A stretch of DNA of 64,000 nucleotides from JBEVJK01 sp963791325 (GCA_963791325.1 CAWBRU010000018.1:186001-250000); one strand, 5' to 3'. Positions 42,559 through 52,431 are shown, counted from the first letter of the stretch. Numbers and translations: made by a program. The notes: generated from the sequence alone by a model not told the origin.

Positions 42559-43986
42559 TTACGTGCTGAGCGGTTTCGACACCCCGAGCACCACCTCCGT
42601 ATCACCGTCAACCACGAAGGCCACTGGGCGTAACGGCCTGGCGCGGCCAACACGATGAGTGAGCGCGACCTCGTCATCGACATAGACCTCCAAGACCTCG
42701 CCGTCGAGTAAGACGGTCACGCGATGGCTGTCGCGGTCGCCATCGATCGTCGCTTGGGCGACAATCGGCCCGTCGATTTCCCGATACGCGCCGGGTCTGC
42801 CGGTTAGATCCGCCCAAAAATCGTCGAGCGGGCGCGGCTCCTGGGAGAGAGAGACCAAGCCCCGTTTGCGGTTGATGGTAACGAACCAGCCTTCGAGATC
42901 GGGGTTGTCAACCAGGGCGAGTCCCAAGGCTGCAGGCGACTGCGGCAGGCTGAATTCTGCCGTCACCCTAGCTGTAGCCGGCAAGACCGGCCCGAGCGCG
43001 CTATGCGCCTCGCCGCCAACGCCAGCCAAAGCAATGCGATCGTTCTCGGCCTCGGCAAACCAGCTGGCCACCGCGGGGTGCAGCGTCACCTTGAGATCGC
43101 CCGATGGATCAGCGGTCACCACCCTCGGCGCGGCGAAATCGCCACCCCACAGCCATCGCGGCCTGTCGCCTTCGGTGACGAAGTCATGAAGCCAGCCGAA
43201 AAACACTCGGCTCCCATCGGGCTGGGGAGCCGATTTGGCCGCATACCAGCGACGGCCGCCGAGGTCCTCCCGCGCCGGCACCCGGAACGGACCGCGTGGC
43301 GAATCGGCGACTCGATAGATGGTGCCTACCTCTTCGGAGAAACGCGAGAAGACGAGATACCAACGGCCGTTCATCTGCCACAGCTCTGGGCATTCGGGGC
43401 AGAACGTGGTGCCCGGTACGTAGAGCGGTTCGGCTTCAACCTGCCAGTTCACGAGATCGCTGGAGGTGGCCAGTGCGATGGCGCCGCGCCGCCATTTCGG
43501 TCCATGATCGAGACGCGCGGCGATCAACATCCACCACAGACCCTCGTCCTCATTGAAGAAGACGTAAGGGTCGCGCCAGTCGATGGGCTCGAAACCGGCC
43601 GCGGGCTCGATCAGTGGGCCACTTCTCCGATCGAAATGCACAAGGTCCCGGCTCGTGGCCAGGCAGATGGTCTGCGGATGTGCTGCGCCGACGTGATGGC
43701 CGGTGTAAAAGAGGTAGTCGGTTTCATCCTTCTTGACCACCGATCCGGTCCAAATGCCGCCACCGTCAAACGCCCCGACGGCCCCCGGCTCAAGCGCCGG
43801 AGCAAGCTGCTCCCAGCTCAGAAAATCGGCGGTCGCCACATGCTGCCAGGTCGTGCGCACGCGCTCGGGATAATCGATCGTCCCGCTCGGAGAGGACAGG
43901 TAGAAGAGGTGCGTTTTGCCGCCGCTGAAATATGGGATCGGGTCTCCGGCTGCTGCCGCGCGCGTCGGTCGTCGATAAGTGATCAT
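42559..43986 (-). CDS. GH32-family glycoside hydrolase (fructan/sucrose type)
   Basis: A 475-aa glycoside hydrolase of family 32. The N-terminal five-bladed propeller begins with GDPIPYFSGGKTHLFYL (nucleophile Asp region) and contains WRDPYVF (RDP motif) and CPECPELW (acid/base Glu in the EC motif). The C-terminal beta-sandwich follows after about residue 300. There is no signal peptide, so it acts in the cytoplasm, presumably on an imported beta-fructoside. It is the last gene of the Frc-like cluster on the minus strand, 118 nt after the ROK gene. Confidence 0.88.
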   Translation of the reverse strand: MITYRRPTRAAAAGDPIPYFSGGKTHLFYLSSPSGTIDYPERVRTTWQHVATADFLSWEQLAPALEPGAVGAFDGGGIWTGSVVKKDETDYLFYTGHHVGAAHPQTICLATSRDLVHFDRRSGPLIEPAAGFEPIDWRDPYVFFNEDEGLWWMLIAARLDHGPKWRRGAIALATSSDLVNWQVEAEPLYVPGTTFCPECPELWQMNGRWYLVFSRFSEEVGTIYRVADSPRGPFRVPAREDLGGRRWYAAKSAPQPDGSRVFFGWLHDFVTEGDRPRWLWGGDFAAPRVVTADPSGDLKVTLHPAVASWFAEAENDRIALAGVGGEAHSALGPVLPATARVTAEFSLPQSPAALGLALVDNPDLEGWFVTINRKRGLVSLSQEPRPLDDFWADLTGRPGAYREIDGPIVAQATIDGDRDSHRVTVLLDGEVLEVYVDDEVALTHRVGRARPLRPVAFVVDGDTEVVLGVSKPLST

Positions 43987-44104
43987 CGTCGGTCCTCGGT
44001 TGGTGGAGAGTCAAGTTCGCGTCGGATATCGGCCAGGGCGCGCCAAGCTGAGATCGGCCGTCCGGCTACGACGGTGACGAAGCGGCCCCGGCAGCCGTGG
44101 CCGG

Positions 44105-45322
44105 CTAGACATGCGCCAACCTCTGCTTGGACAATAGAGTCTCCTGGAATACGCTCAGGCAGCTGCCGATCATGGCGATGTCGCCTTCGACGCCGTACAT
44201 ACGCACAGAGATTTGGCCGAGGATGCTGGGCAGGACCATCTCCCTGAGCTTGGCCTGAACAATCCGAAGAAAGCGGTCGCCGAAACCGACGGCAGCCTCG
44301 CCAAGCACGATTAGGTCGGGATTGATGAAGTTAATGCAGCTGACCAGGCTTTGTGCCAGGTGTTCCGCGAGGGTCTCGATCTCCACCACTGCGAGCGGGT
44401 CGTTGTTCTGGTAGGCCGCTACGACCTCTTCGAACGATGCCTGTTCCGAAAGCGCGGTGGTGCACCGGCCCTCGCGCACAGCTTCGCGCACTTTGCGTTG
44501 TAGCGCCAAGGTTGACGTGTAGAGCTCCAAGCAGCCGCGATTGCCGCATTTGCACAACGGCCCGTGCATGTCGATTGAGGTGTGGCCGAGCTCGCCGGCG
44601 AAGCCGTGGCTGCCCTGGAATACCTGGCCGTTGATGACGATCGCGGATCCAACGCCCTGGCCAAGCATAACGTAAAGCATGACCTTGGCACCGAGCTCGA
44701 TCGCCGTTTCGCGCCAGACGGCGAGTGCCGCCACCTTGGCGTCGTGGCTGGCGAAAAGCGGCATTGCCGGGTAGCGCAGCCTGAGCTCATGGACGAAGTC
44801 GAAAGCCTGCCACTGGGGCGATTCCGTCATCAGGATAATGCGCTCGTCGCTCTGCAAGAAGGGTCCGGGAAGAGCAACCCCGATCCCAAGAATTTGACCT
44901 CCGGCATGGTCGCTGTAGTCGTTTATCAGCCGAGTGATTTGGTCGAAGGTTTCTTGCGGCCGCTGTACCTGCGGGATCGGCACGTCGACCGATTTTACCT
45001 CTTCGCCGAGCAGGTCGAAGAGCCCGACGGCGAAGCTAAGCCGCTTCAAGCGAACAGCAATGACGCGGAACCGCCGTCCACTCAGCCGTAGGTTGATCGA
45101 CCGGCGACCGCGGTTGCCGCTGGCGCTGGTGCCGATCTCTTCGACCACTTGGTTCTCAATCAGCGGCTTCAGCGCCCGTGTGACTGTCGCCTGGTCGAGC
45201 CCGGTGCGCCGGCTGATCTCCTTACGGGAGCATACGCCGAGACGGTGGATTACCGCCAGAATCACGCTGCGGTTGAAGGATTGCACACCGTCGAGGGAGA
45301 GGCCTTTCTCTTCGTGATACAT
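44105..45322 (-). CDS. ROK-family transcriptional regulator
   Basis: A 405-aa repressor of the NagC/XylR type. The winged helix (about 15-75) contains SRKEISRRTGLDQATVTRAL, followed by a ROK sugar-sensor domain with the zinc site CKCGNRGCLE and the sugar/ATP region GHTSIDMHG. It lies between the nucleoside hydrolase and the GH32 gene. In rhizobia a ROK protein (FrcR) controls frc transport, and this one is a likely counterpart. Confidence 0.87.
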   Translation of the reverse strand: MYHEEKGLSLDGVQSFNRSVILAVIHRLGVCSRKEISRRTGLDQATVTRALKPLIENQVVEEIGTSASGNRGRRSINLRLSGRRFRVIAVRLKRLSFAVGLFDLLGEEVKSVDVPIPQVQRPQETFDQITRLINDYSDHAGGQILGIGVALPGPFLQSDERIILMTESPQWQAFDFVHELRLRYPAMPLFASHDAKVAALAVWRETAIELGAKVMLYVMLGQGVGSAIVINGQVFQGSHGFAGELGHTSIDMHGPLCKCGNRGCLELYTSTLALQRKVREAVREGRCTTALSEQASFEEVVAAYQNNDPLAVVEIETLAEHLAQSLVSCINFINPDLIVLGEAAVGFGDRFLRIVQAKLREMVLPSILGQISVRMYGVEGDIAMIGSCLSVFQETLLSKQRLAHV

Positions 45323-45351
45323 CCTCTTGCGGCCCGCAGCTGGTCGTCGGC

Positions 45352-46329
45352 TCAGGGAGCGAGGATGGTAGCGACGATGTCGTCGACGGTCTTCGCGCCG
45401 TCCACCTTAACGCAAACGCGCATGTTGGATGGCTCCTCGCGCAGCGGCACCGTTTGGCCGATACTCAGCCGGCCGCTGGTTTCCACGCCGATGGCCATGT
45501 CCTCGAAGCTGGCTATGCTGGGGTCCGCGGCAATCGCCACCGCCAACGGATCGTAGAGCACGCAGCCGTCTGCCCAATCGAACATCGGTGCATCGAGATA
45601 GGTGGTGCAGACCTCAGTGAAGATCGACGCCAGTGGCGCCTGGTCACGCTCGACGGCACGGATCCGTGCCTCGGGCAAGACGACGCCCATGGTCGGGTTG
45701 GTCACGTCAAGGCTCACCATGGTGAGGTCGAGGCCCGAGCGGAAGACGATGTCGGCCGCCTGCGGATCGAACCAGATGTTGCACTCGGCCACAGGAGTAA
45801 TGTTGCCGCGACCGTAGCGGGAATCGAGACCGAGCCCGCCGCCCATGAACACCACAGAGGCGATTTCCTGGCGCAGCTCCGGCTGTTGAATGAGCGCCAG
45901 GGCCAGGTTGGTCTGCGGGCCGATGGCGATAATCGTCACTTCGCCGGGGTTGGCGCGCACCGTCTCGATCAGGAAATCGACTGCGTGCATGCCGATATGG
46001 GAGACCGCGGCATCGGGCAGGGGAAGGCGACCCGGTCGCCCGCGCGCGCCGGCATAGGCGTCCTTGAGCAACTGTGGGAGATCGCCGCCCATCCGGGTGG
46101 CCATACCGATCGCAACAGGCACATCGCCGCGCTTGGCCGCCTTGAGCACCGCGCTGGCACAGCGCGCGCCGAGGTCGGGCGGGCAGTTGCCGAATACGGT
46201 CGTGACGCCGAGCAGCTCCAAGCGCGGGTCCTTCAGCGCCAGCATCAACGCCAGCGGGTCGTCGGCATCGGTGCCGGGAATGCCGATCGCCGGGTCGGTG
46301 TCGAGGATGACCTTGCGCCGCTTCACCAT
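45352..46329 (-). CDS. Nucleoside hydrolase (IUNH family)
   Basis: A 325-aa hydrolase of the inosine-uridine nucleoside hydrolase family that cleaves N-glycosidic bonds. The Ca-binding Asp cluster is KVILDTDPAIGIPGTDADDP, longer than the usual DxDPGxDD by a short insertion. A later TNLALALI and a C-terminal YDPLAVA with its conserved Asp are also seen. It begins 2 nt after the ATPase gene of an Frc-like ABC transporter, so the imported substrate may be a ribo- or fructo-nucleoside rather than a free sugar. Confidence 0.88.
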   Translation of the reverse strand: MVKRRKVILDTDPAIGIPGTDADDPLALMLALKDPRLELLGVTTVFGNCPPDLGARCASAVLKAAKRGDVPVAIGMATRMGGDLPQLLKDAYAGARGRPGRLPLPDAAVSHIGMHAVDFLIETVRANPGEVTIIAIGPQTNLALALIQQPELRQEIASVVFMGGGLGLDSRYGRGNITPVAECNIWFDPQAADIVFRSGLDLTMVSLDVTNPTMGVVLPEARIRAVERDQAPLASIFTEVCTTYLDAPMFDWADGCVLYDPLAVAIAADPSIASFEDMAIGVETSGRLSIGQTVPLREEPSNMRVCVKVDGAKTVDDIVATILAP

Positions 46330-46331
46330 CC

Positions 46332-47123
46332 TCAGGCCTCCGCGACCGAAAGCGCGCCTGTCATTACCGCAACGGCCTCCTGCATGGTGTGCGATCGGGG
46401 CGTGATCACGCCGGCGCATCGGCCGAGTCGCTGGACGTGAATCCGGTCGGCGATCTCGAACACATGCGGCATGTTGTGGCTGATCAAGATGACGCCAAGC
46501 CCGCGTGCCCGCAGCTGTCCGACAATCTCCAGCACTTGGGCGGATTCGCGGACGCCGAGTGCCGCCGTCGGCTCGTCGAGCACCACGACCTTACTCCCGA
46601 AGGCCACGGCGCGCGCAACTGCGACGGCCTGACGCTGGCCGCCAGACAGCGTTTCGACGACCTGGTTGATGTCCTGGATGGTATGGATACCGAGCGCGGC
46701 GACCTTCTCCTCGGCCTCGCGGCGCATGCCGCGTTTGTCAAGGAAGCGCAGCCAGCGGCCGAGGAAGTCCGGCCGCACCCTTTCACGGCCGAGGAAGAGG
46801 TTGGTGGCGATGTCGAGCGCCGGCGATAAGGACAGCGTTTGATAGACTGTTTCGATGCCTGCAAGGCGCGCGTCCTGAGGCCGCCGGAAAGCGACCTGAA
46901 CGCCCTCGACCTGGATTTCACCGACGTCGGGTGTCTCGGCACCTGTCAGGCACTTGATCAGAGTCGATTTGCCGGCCCCGTTGTCGCCGATCACCGCCAG
47001 GATCTCGCCCGCATAAAGGTCGAGATCGACGCCGTCGAGCGCGACGACCGGCCCGAAGGTCTTGACCAGGCCACGGGCCGAAAGCACCGGGTGCGGCGCG
47101 CTGCTCGCGGCAGACGGGCTCAT
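46332..47123 (-). CDS. Sugar ABC transporter ATP-binding protein (FrcA-like)
   Basis: A single-domain ABC ATPase, 263 aa, with Walker A GDNGAGKST, signature LSGGQRQAVAV and Walker B VVVLDEPTAALG. Its short size (one ABC domain) resembles FrcA rather than the double-domain RbsA type. The start at 47123 is chosen because it overlaps the permease stop (ATGA). It drives uptake together with the two upstream genes. Confidence 0.9.
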   Translation of the reverse strand: MSPSAASSAPHPVLSARGLVKTFGPVVALDGVDLDLYAGEILAVIGDNGAGKSTLIKCLTGAETPDVGEIQVEGVQVAFRRPQDARLAGIETVYQTLSLSPALDIATNLFLGRERVRPDFLGRWLRFLDKRGMRREAEEKVAALGIHTIQDINQVVETLSGGQRQAVAVARAVAFGSKVVVLDEPTAALGVRESAQVLEIVGQLRARGLGVILISHNMPHVFEIADRIHVQRLGRCAGVITPRSHTMQEAVAVMTGALSVAEA

Positions 47124-48157
47124 TTGCGCGTCCTGACCTTGCGGATCCACTGGTCGAGCGAAACGGCGGCGATGATCAGCAGGCCGATGGCAAGCGTCTG
47201 ATAGAGGACATCCACGCGGGCGAGCGCCAGCCCGTTGCGGAACACGCCGACGGTGATGGCGCCGATGAAGGTGCCGAGCAGGCCGCCGCGGCCGCCGAAC
47301 AGGCTCGTGCCGCCGATGACCACGGCGGTGATCGAGTCGAGGTTGGCGTCGACCGCCGAGTTGGGCGTCGCGGCACCTACGCGACCGATCAGCACCCAGG
47401 CGCTGAGCGCGAAGATGATGCCGGCGACGGTGTAGACGCTGATCAAAATCTTGCGCACCTCGACTCCGGCGAGCCGTGCGGCGGCGGCGTCGTCGCCGAC
47501 AGCATAGACGTGGCGTCCCCAGGCGGTCTGCGACAGCACCACGCCGCCCACCAGATACATGGCGATGACGAGCAGTGCACCCATGGTCATCTGGAACGGT
47601 CCGATCGGGAAGGAGACATCGGTGAAGGTGAGCACGCCTCCCAGGGAAGCGCCGGGAATCGACCGCCCGCCGCTCATCAGCAGCGACACCGCCGTGAACA
47701 CGTTGAGCGTGCCGAGGGTGACGATGAAGGGTGGCAGCCGGACTCGGGCGACCAGGATGCCGTTGATCAATCCGGCGCCCGCGCCGACCAGCAAGCCGAT
47801 ACCGAGCGCCAGCCAGCCGGGCACGCCGAATTGGGCGACGGCAGAGCCCATCACCATTGTCGCCAGGATCATGATCGCACCGACCGACAAATCGATGCCG
47901 GCCGTGAGGATGATCAGCGTCTGGCCGACGGCCAAGGAGCCGACAATAGCTACCTGCTGGAGGATGAGCGATAGGTTGGATGGCTGCAGAAAGCGCGGGC
48001 TGATAAGCGCAAAGGCTATGCCGGTGACCAGGAGCACGATGAGTGGACTGATCTCAGGATGCCTATGCAGCAGCCTCTGCAGCCGCTGCATGGGGGTCAA
48101 TGACCGCTGCCGAAAGGCTTCGGCGGCGGTCATCGATTGGGACCTTTGAAGGGCCAT
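47120..48157 (-). CDS. Sugar ABC transporter permease (FrcC-like)
   Basis: A 345-aa membrane permease of the RbsC/FrcC group with about ten hydrophobic segments. It contains ILTAGIDLSVGAIMILATM and the ATPase-contact region YAVGDDAAAARLAGVEV. The final helices include GGTSLFGGRGGLLGTFIG. It overlaps the ATPase gene and follows the substrate-binding gene by 27 nt. Confidence 0.9.
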   Translation of the reverse strand: MALQRSQSMTAAEAFRQRSLTPMQRLQRLLHRHPEISPLIVLLVTGIAFALISPRFLQPSNLSLILQQVAIVGSLAVGQTLIILTAGIDLSVGAIMILATMVMGSAVAQFGVPGWLALGIGLLVGAGAGLINGILVARVRLPPFIVTLGTLNVFTAVSLLMSGGRSIPGASLGGVLTFTDVSFPIGPFQMTMGALLVIAMYLVGGVVLSQTAWGRHVYAVGDDAAAARLAGVEVRKILISVYTVAGIIFALSAWVLIGRVGAATPNSAVDANLDSITAVVIGGTSLFGGRGGLLGTFIGAITVGVFRNGLALARVDVLYQTLAIGLLIIAAVSLDQWIRKVRTRK

Positions 48158-48184
48158 CGTTAGAGCCTCAGCAGGCTTGACCCG

Positions 48185-49234
48185 TCACCAGCAGAGGTCG
48201 GTGCCCTTCTTGGAGTCGATTGCGTCGACGCCCTTGGCTGCCTTGTCGGCCACCAGCGTGATGCCGGTGTTGATGAAGTCGAGGCCCTCGGTCGGCTTCG
48301 GGTCGACCTTGTTCCGCAGGTGATTGACGATCGCCTCAACGCCCAGCTGGCCCATGGCGCTCGGGTATTGCTGCGCAACCGCGCCGAAATCACCGTCGGC
48401 CACCGCCTTTACGCCGCGGCAACTGCCATCGATCGACACCACCAGTGCATCCTTTACGCCGGCGGCCTTGAGGGCCTGGACGGCACCGACGCCCGAAGTC
48501 TCGTTGGCGCTGAACACGACGTTGATGGCGGGGTTGAGCGACAGGCAGTTCTCCATCGCGGTGCGGCCGCCGTCCTCGGCGCCGTTGGTCGCCTGGTTGC
48601 AGACGATTTCGTACTCGCCGCCCGAATAGGAGCCCGTCTTGGCCTCGTCGCCGTTCTTCTTCTCGTCCTTGAGGTCGATGCCCATGCCCTTCAAGAACCC
48701 TTGGTCGCGCTGATAGTCGATGGTGACGATCTTGTCGGCGAACAAATCGAGCAGTGCGATGGTCGCTTTCTTGCCTCCAAGCGCTCCCGCCGCCCACTTA
48801 CCGATAAGTTCGCCCGCCTGGAAATTGTCGGAAGCGAAGGTGGCATCGACGAGGTTAGTCGGGTCGGTGGGCGTGTCGAGCGCCAGAACGTAGAGGCCGG
48901 CATCACGTGCCTTTTGAATCGCCGCGTTGACCGCTGGGCCATTGTTGGCGATCAGGATACCGTTGTCGCCGCGCTGGACTGCGTACTCGATCGCCTGGAT
49001 CTGGCCGTCGGCGTCGGTCTGATCGCGTCCCGCTGCCACCGTGATCGCGGCATTCTGCTCTTTGGCAGCCTTCTGCGCTCCTTCGACCATCGCGGTCCAG
49101 AAATGGTTGTCCGGATCTTTGGTGATCAGCGTAATGTTGATGGTGTCATCGGCCGCGGCTGCGGCCCCGGCAATCGTGATGGCGGCCAGCGCGGCCCCAG
49201 CGAAAACAGACAGATGACGACGGATTTTGCGCAT
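48185..49234 (-). CDS. Sugar ABC transporter substrate-binding protein (FrcB-like)
   Basis: A 349-aa periplasmic binding protein. The signal peptide covers residues 1-25 (ending GAAAADD). The type 1 binding fold has ITLITKDPDNHFW at the start, ALDTPTDPTNLVDATFASDN in the hinge region and SANETSGVGAVQALK later, all typical of the fructose-binding FrcB group. AGGGAGGAA precedes the ATG at 49234. It is the first gene of the operon. Confidence 0.9.
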   Translation of the reverse strand: MRKIRRHLSVFAGAALAAITIAGAAAAADDTINITLITKDPDNHFWTAMVEGAQKAAKEQNAAITVAAGRDQTDADGQIQAIEYAVQRGDNGILIANNGPAVNAAIQKARDAGLYVLALDTPTDPTNLVDATFASDNFQAGELIGKWAAGALGGKKATIALLDLFADKIVTIDYQRDQGFLKGMGIDLKDEKKNGDEAKTGSYSGGEYEIVCNQATNGAEDGGRTAMENCLSLNPAINVVFSANETSGVGAVQALKAAGVKDALVVSIDGSCRGVKAVADGDFGAVAQQYPSAMGQLGVEAIVNHLRNKVDPKPTEGLDFINTGITLVADKAAKGVDAIDSKKGTDLCW

Positions 49235-49290
49235 TCGTTCCTCCCTGAATACGACTTCCACCAAAGATTCGATGCGATGGGGAATAATTG

Positions 49291-49335
49291 TTAGTTGCAA
49301 TCATAACAGCGCGTCCTTTAATTGCAAGCTACAAA
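49291..49335. promoter_or_regulatory. AT-rich promoter region with paired TTGCAA motifs
   Basis: The divergent gap between the binding-protein gene and the LysR gene is unusually AT-rich for this DNA. It holds two TTGCAA-containing elements of opposite orientation, TTAGTTGCAATCATAAC (49291-49307) and TTAATTGCAAGCTAC (49318-49332). They could be operators for the ROK or LysR regulator. No experimental support. Confidence 0.4.
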
Positions 49336-49587
49336 TAAACACACGGACGGGAATTGCCGGCTGATCGGGTGATGGAGATATGAGCTTGATGCGATCTTGG
49401 GCTGGCAACTGCTCGCGCTGCGACCGCCGGAGCCCGTGAACCGAGACGCGAAGTCTGCCCAGGAAGATAGAGACCACGATAAGGAGAAACGAAGAGCTAT
49501 GCTGGTCGCCGGCCTTGCCGGCCATATTGACGGCCAGCAGTGATCGGGCCAGCAATGGGGCGACATCGCCCTCTATCGCAGGCCCGA

Positions 49588-50529
49588 ATGCATCGCTTCA
49601 CGCTTTCGCAGCTTTCGTATTTCGTCGCCACCGGCAGTTTCGGCAGCCTGAGCGAGGCCGCACGCCATCTCAACGTGTCGCAGCCCTCCATATCCTCTGC
49701 TATCGGCCAGATCGAACATGTCCTCGGTTATTCGCTATTCACTCGCCACAACCGCTTCGGTGTTCGGCTGACCCCGGAGGGGCGACAAGTTTTCGATCAG
49801 GCACGCCACATCCTGGCTCTCGTGGACGATATCGGTGCCGAGGGCGCCCTGACCAACAGCGAGCCGTCAGGCCAGGTCTCTGTCGGCTGCTTCGACCCGT
49901 TGGCGTCACTTCATCTGCCGGGGCTGCTGCGCAGCCTCAAGCTAGCCTTTCCAAACGTGAGCGTCCGCTACGATATTCTGCGTCAGCCAGCCTTGCATGA
50001 AGCCTTGCTGTCGGGCGACCTCAACCTTGTTCTGACCTATGACACCGGGGTTTGGGAAGACGTCCCTTCGACCACAATCGGCCGGGTCACGCCGTTCGTT
50101 ATAGCAGCGCCTATGCATCCTTTGGCTAAGCGCAAATCAGTATCGCTGGCCGACATTGTCGACGAGGACTACGTGCTGATCGACTGGCCTGAAAGTAAGG
50201 AATACCAGCTCGGGCTGTTCTCGATCACAGGCCGCATCCCGAAGGTCGTCGCCTATGCCCCTAGCCTCGAGATGCTGCGCGGCATGGTTGCCCACGGCTT
50301 CGGCATTTCGATCTCGGTCACTCGCCCGGCTTCGGACATGAGCTATGACGGCCAGCCGATCGTTTGCATCCCGATTTCCGATCCGATTCCCGCGCAGCGC
50401 GTCGTCATCTGCCATTCGGAGGCACGCTTTCTAACGCGTGCAAGCCGCCTGGTCATGGCGCACATCATCGAGCATTTCCGGCAGGAGCCGGAGCCGCTCA
50501 GCCGGCCATCCAGCCGCCGTCGACCATGA
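49588..50529 (+). CDS. LysR-family transcriptional regulator
   Basis: A 313-aa regulator with an N-terminal LysR helix-turn-helix (GSLSEAARHLNVSQPSISSA) and a C-terminal type 2 periplasmic-binding effector domain. The start ATG at 49588 precedes HRFTLSQLSYF. It diverges from the Frc-like operon and its last 32 nt overlap the convergent SDR gene. Its target may be either neighbour. Confidence 0.88.
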   Translation: MHRFTLSQLSYFVATGSFGSLSEAARHLNVSQPSISSAIGQIEHVLGYSLFTRHNRFGVRLTPEGRQVFDQARHILALVDDIGAEGALTNSEPSGQVSVGCFDPLASLHLPGLLRSLKLAFPNVSVRYDILRQPALHEALLSGDLNLVLTYDTGVWEDVPSTTIGRVTPFVIAAPMHPLAKRKSVSLADIVDEDYVLIDWPESKEYQLGLFSITGRIPKVVAYAPSLEMLRGMVAHGFGISISVTRPASDMSYDGQPIVCIPISDPIPAQRVVICHSEARFLTRASRLVMAHIIEHFRQEPEPLSRPSSRRRP

Positions 50530-51271
50530 TGCTGGTGCCGGTGACGTAGCTGGCAAGCCGGCTGGCCAGGAACACGGCCGCGCCGGCAACGTCGGCCGGC
50601 TCGCCGAGGCGCGGCCACGGCGTCCGGCTGCGAGAATAGGTCAGGGCGGCCGGATCATTGGCGATGCCGGGCTTGCCGGTGAGGATCTTGCCGGGCGCGA
50701 TCGCGTTGCAGACGATCTGGTCGGCGGCGTGATCGACCGCGATCTGGCGCGTCATCTGGATGATCGCACCCTTGCTGACCGAATAGGGGAAGTCGCCGGG
50801 ACAGGCGATCATGCCGTGCTGCGAGGCGATGTTGATGATGCGGCCGCGCACGCTGTCGATCGGATCCTGGCGGTGCATCTCGATCACCGCCCGCTTGGCG
50901 CAGAAGAAGGCGCCGGTGACGTTGACCGACAGCACCTTGTGCCAGTCCTGCGGCGTGGTCTCGACCAGGTTGGTCGACGTGTAGACCGCGGCATTGTTGA
51001 CGAGCACGTCAAGCCGCCCGAAGCGATCGACCGTCCGGCCGACCAGCCGGTCGACCGCATCCCAGTCGGCGACATCGGTCGGTATCGCAATGCCGATGCC
51101 GCCCTGCTCAGCGACGAGATCGGCGGTCGGCGCGCCGCCCTCGAGCGGATCGGTACGGGTGTCGGCGACCACGACGGCCGCCCCTTCGGCGGCGAATGCG
51201 CGGGCGATCGCCCGACCGATCCCCGAACTCCCGCCCGTCACGATCGCCACTTTGCCTTGCAACAATCCCAT
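50498..51271 (-). CDS. SDR-family oxidoreductase
   Basis: A 257-aa classical SDR with the cofactor site TGGSSGIGRAI, DVLVNNAAVY, catalytic Ser in NIASQHG, and the active-site Tyr/Lys in PYSVSKG. An Asp at the end of beta-2 (VVVADTRTD) favours NAD(H). It is the last gene of the quaternary-amine ABC cluster, 29 nt after proV. It probably oxidises an intermediate of the imported compound. Confidence 0.9.
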   Translation of the reverse strand: MGLLQGKVAIVTGGSSGIGRAIARAFAAEGAAVVVADTRTDPLEGGAPTADLVAEQGGIGIAIPTDVADWDAVDRLVGRTVDRFGRLDVLVNNAAVYTSTNLVETTPQDWHKVLSVNVTGAFFCAKRAVIEMHRQDPIDSVRGRIINIASQHGMIACPGDFPYSVSKGAIIQMTRQIAVDHAADQIVCNAIAPGKILTGKPGIANDPAALTYSRSRTPWPRLGEPADVAGAAVFLASRLASYVTGTSIMVDGGWMAG

Positions 51272-51300
51272 GCTGGTCTCTCTCCGCGAATTGGCCGGCG

Positions 51301-52431
51301 TCATTTCTGCGGCGGTGCGAGGACGGCCAGCAAACGCTCACGGTCCAACGTGCCGACGATGGACCCGTCGTCGCCGAGGACCATGATCGGCGCCGCCGAC
51401 CGGCAACATTCCAGGAGGCTTGCCAGCTTCTGATCGTGACCGACCGAAAGCTGGCCTGCGGCTGGTGCGGCCTTGACCTGGCCGACGCGAACGGCGCCCG
51501 AGACGAGATGAAGGCGTTTGCGTTCTTCGGATGCGCCTTCGGCTTCGCTTGCCGCCATGATGTCTCTCGCCCGCAGCAGCCGTCCCCTGTCCGCGTCGCG
51601 GGTGAAGTCGGCGACGAACGGCGTGGCGGGACGCAGGATCAGATCGGCCGGCGACCCGATCTGCACGATGCGGCCATCCTTCATCATGGCGATCCGATCG
51701 CCGAGCAGCAGGGCTTCCTGGATATCGTGGGTGATGAAGATGATGGTCTTGGCGAGCTTCTGCTGCAGCCGGAGCAGTTCCTGCTGCATGTCGCGCCGGA
51801 TCACCGGATCGAGCGCGCTGAACGCCTCGTCCATCAAGAGCAGGTCCGGATCGACCGCCAGGCTGCGGGCTAGGCCGACCCGCTGCTTCATCCCGCCGCT
51901 CAGATTATGCGGATAGCGCTGCTCCCAGCCGCTGAGCCCGACCTGTTCGATCAGCCGCTCCGCGATCTGGTCTCGCTCTTTCCTTGCCATGCCGCGCATT
52001 TTGAGGCCGAAACCGACATTTTCGATCACCGTGCGGTGCGGCAGCAGCGCGAAATGCTGGAATACCATCGAGATCTTGGAGAGACGCAGTGTACGCAGCC
52101 GAGCCTCCGCAAGGCTGGTGATCTCCTCACCCTGGAACCGGATCTGGCCGGCCGACGGTTCGATCAGCCGGTTCAAGCAGCGCAGCAGGGTCGACTTGCC
52201 GGATCCGGACAGCCCCATGATGACGAAGATCTCGCCGGGCTCGACGGCGAACGAGACGTCCGCGACGGCAGCGAAAGCGCCGAAGCGGCTGTGGACGTCC
52301 TCGCGCGCGGCGCCGTTGGCGAGCGCCTTGGCCGCCGCAGCCTCGTCGCCCCCGTAGAGCTTCGACACGCCCTCGACGATGAGCAGCGGATCGCGTGCCG
52401 CCGTCGTCCGGTTCGCCAGTGCCTCGGTCAT
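51301..52431 (-). CDS. Quaternary-amine ABC transporter ATP-binding protein (ProV-like)
   Basis: A 376-aa ATPase of the OpuA/ProV type. The ProV-specific leader (LYGGDEAAAAKALANGAARE) precedes the ABC domain with Walker A GLSGSGKST, signature LSGGMKQRVG and Walker B LLLMDEAFSALD. A CBS-like tail is reduced to about one motif (APIMVLGDDGSIVGTLD). Its partner genes proX and proW lie upstream but are separated from it by two enzyme genes, an unusual arrangement. The start overlaps the deacetylase stop. Confidence 0.9.
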   Translation of the reverse strand: MTEALANRTTAARDPLLIVEGVSKLYGGDEAAAAKALANGAAREDVHSRFGAFAAVADVSFAVEPGEIFVIMGLSGSGKSTLLRCLNRLIEPSAGQIRFQGEEITSLAEARLRTLRLSKISMVFQHFALLPHRTVIENVGFGLKMRGMARKERDQIAERLIEQVGLSGWEQRYPHNLSGGMKQRVGLARSLAVDPDLLLMDEAFSALDPVIRRDMQQELLRLQQKLAKTIIFITHDIQEALLLGDRIAMMKDGRIVQIGSPADLILRPATPFVADFTRDADRGRLLRARDIMAASEAEGASEERKRLHLVSGAVRVGQVKAAPAAGQLSVGHDQKLASLLECCRSAAPIMVLGDDGSIVGTLDRERLLAVLAPPQK

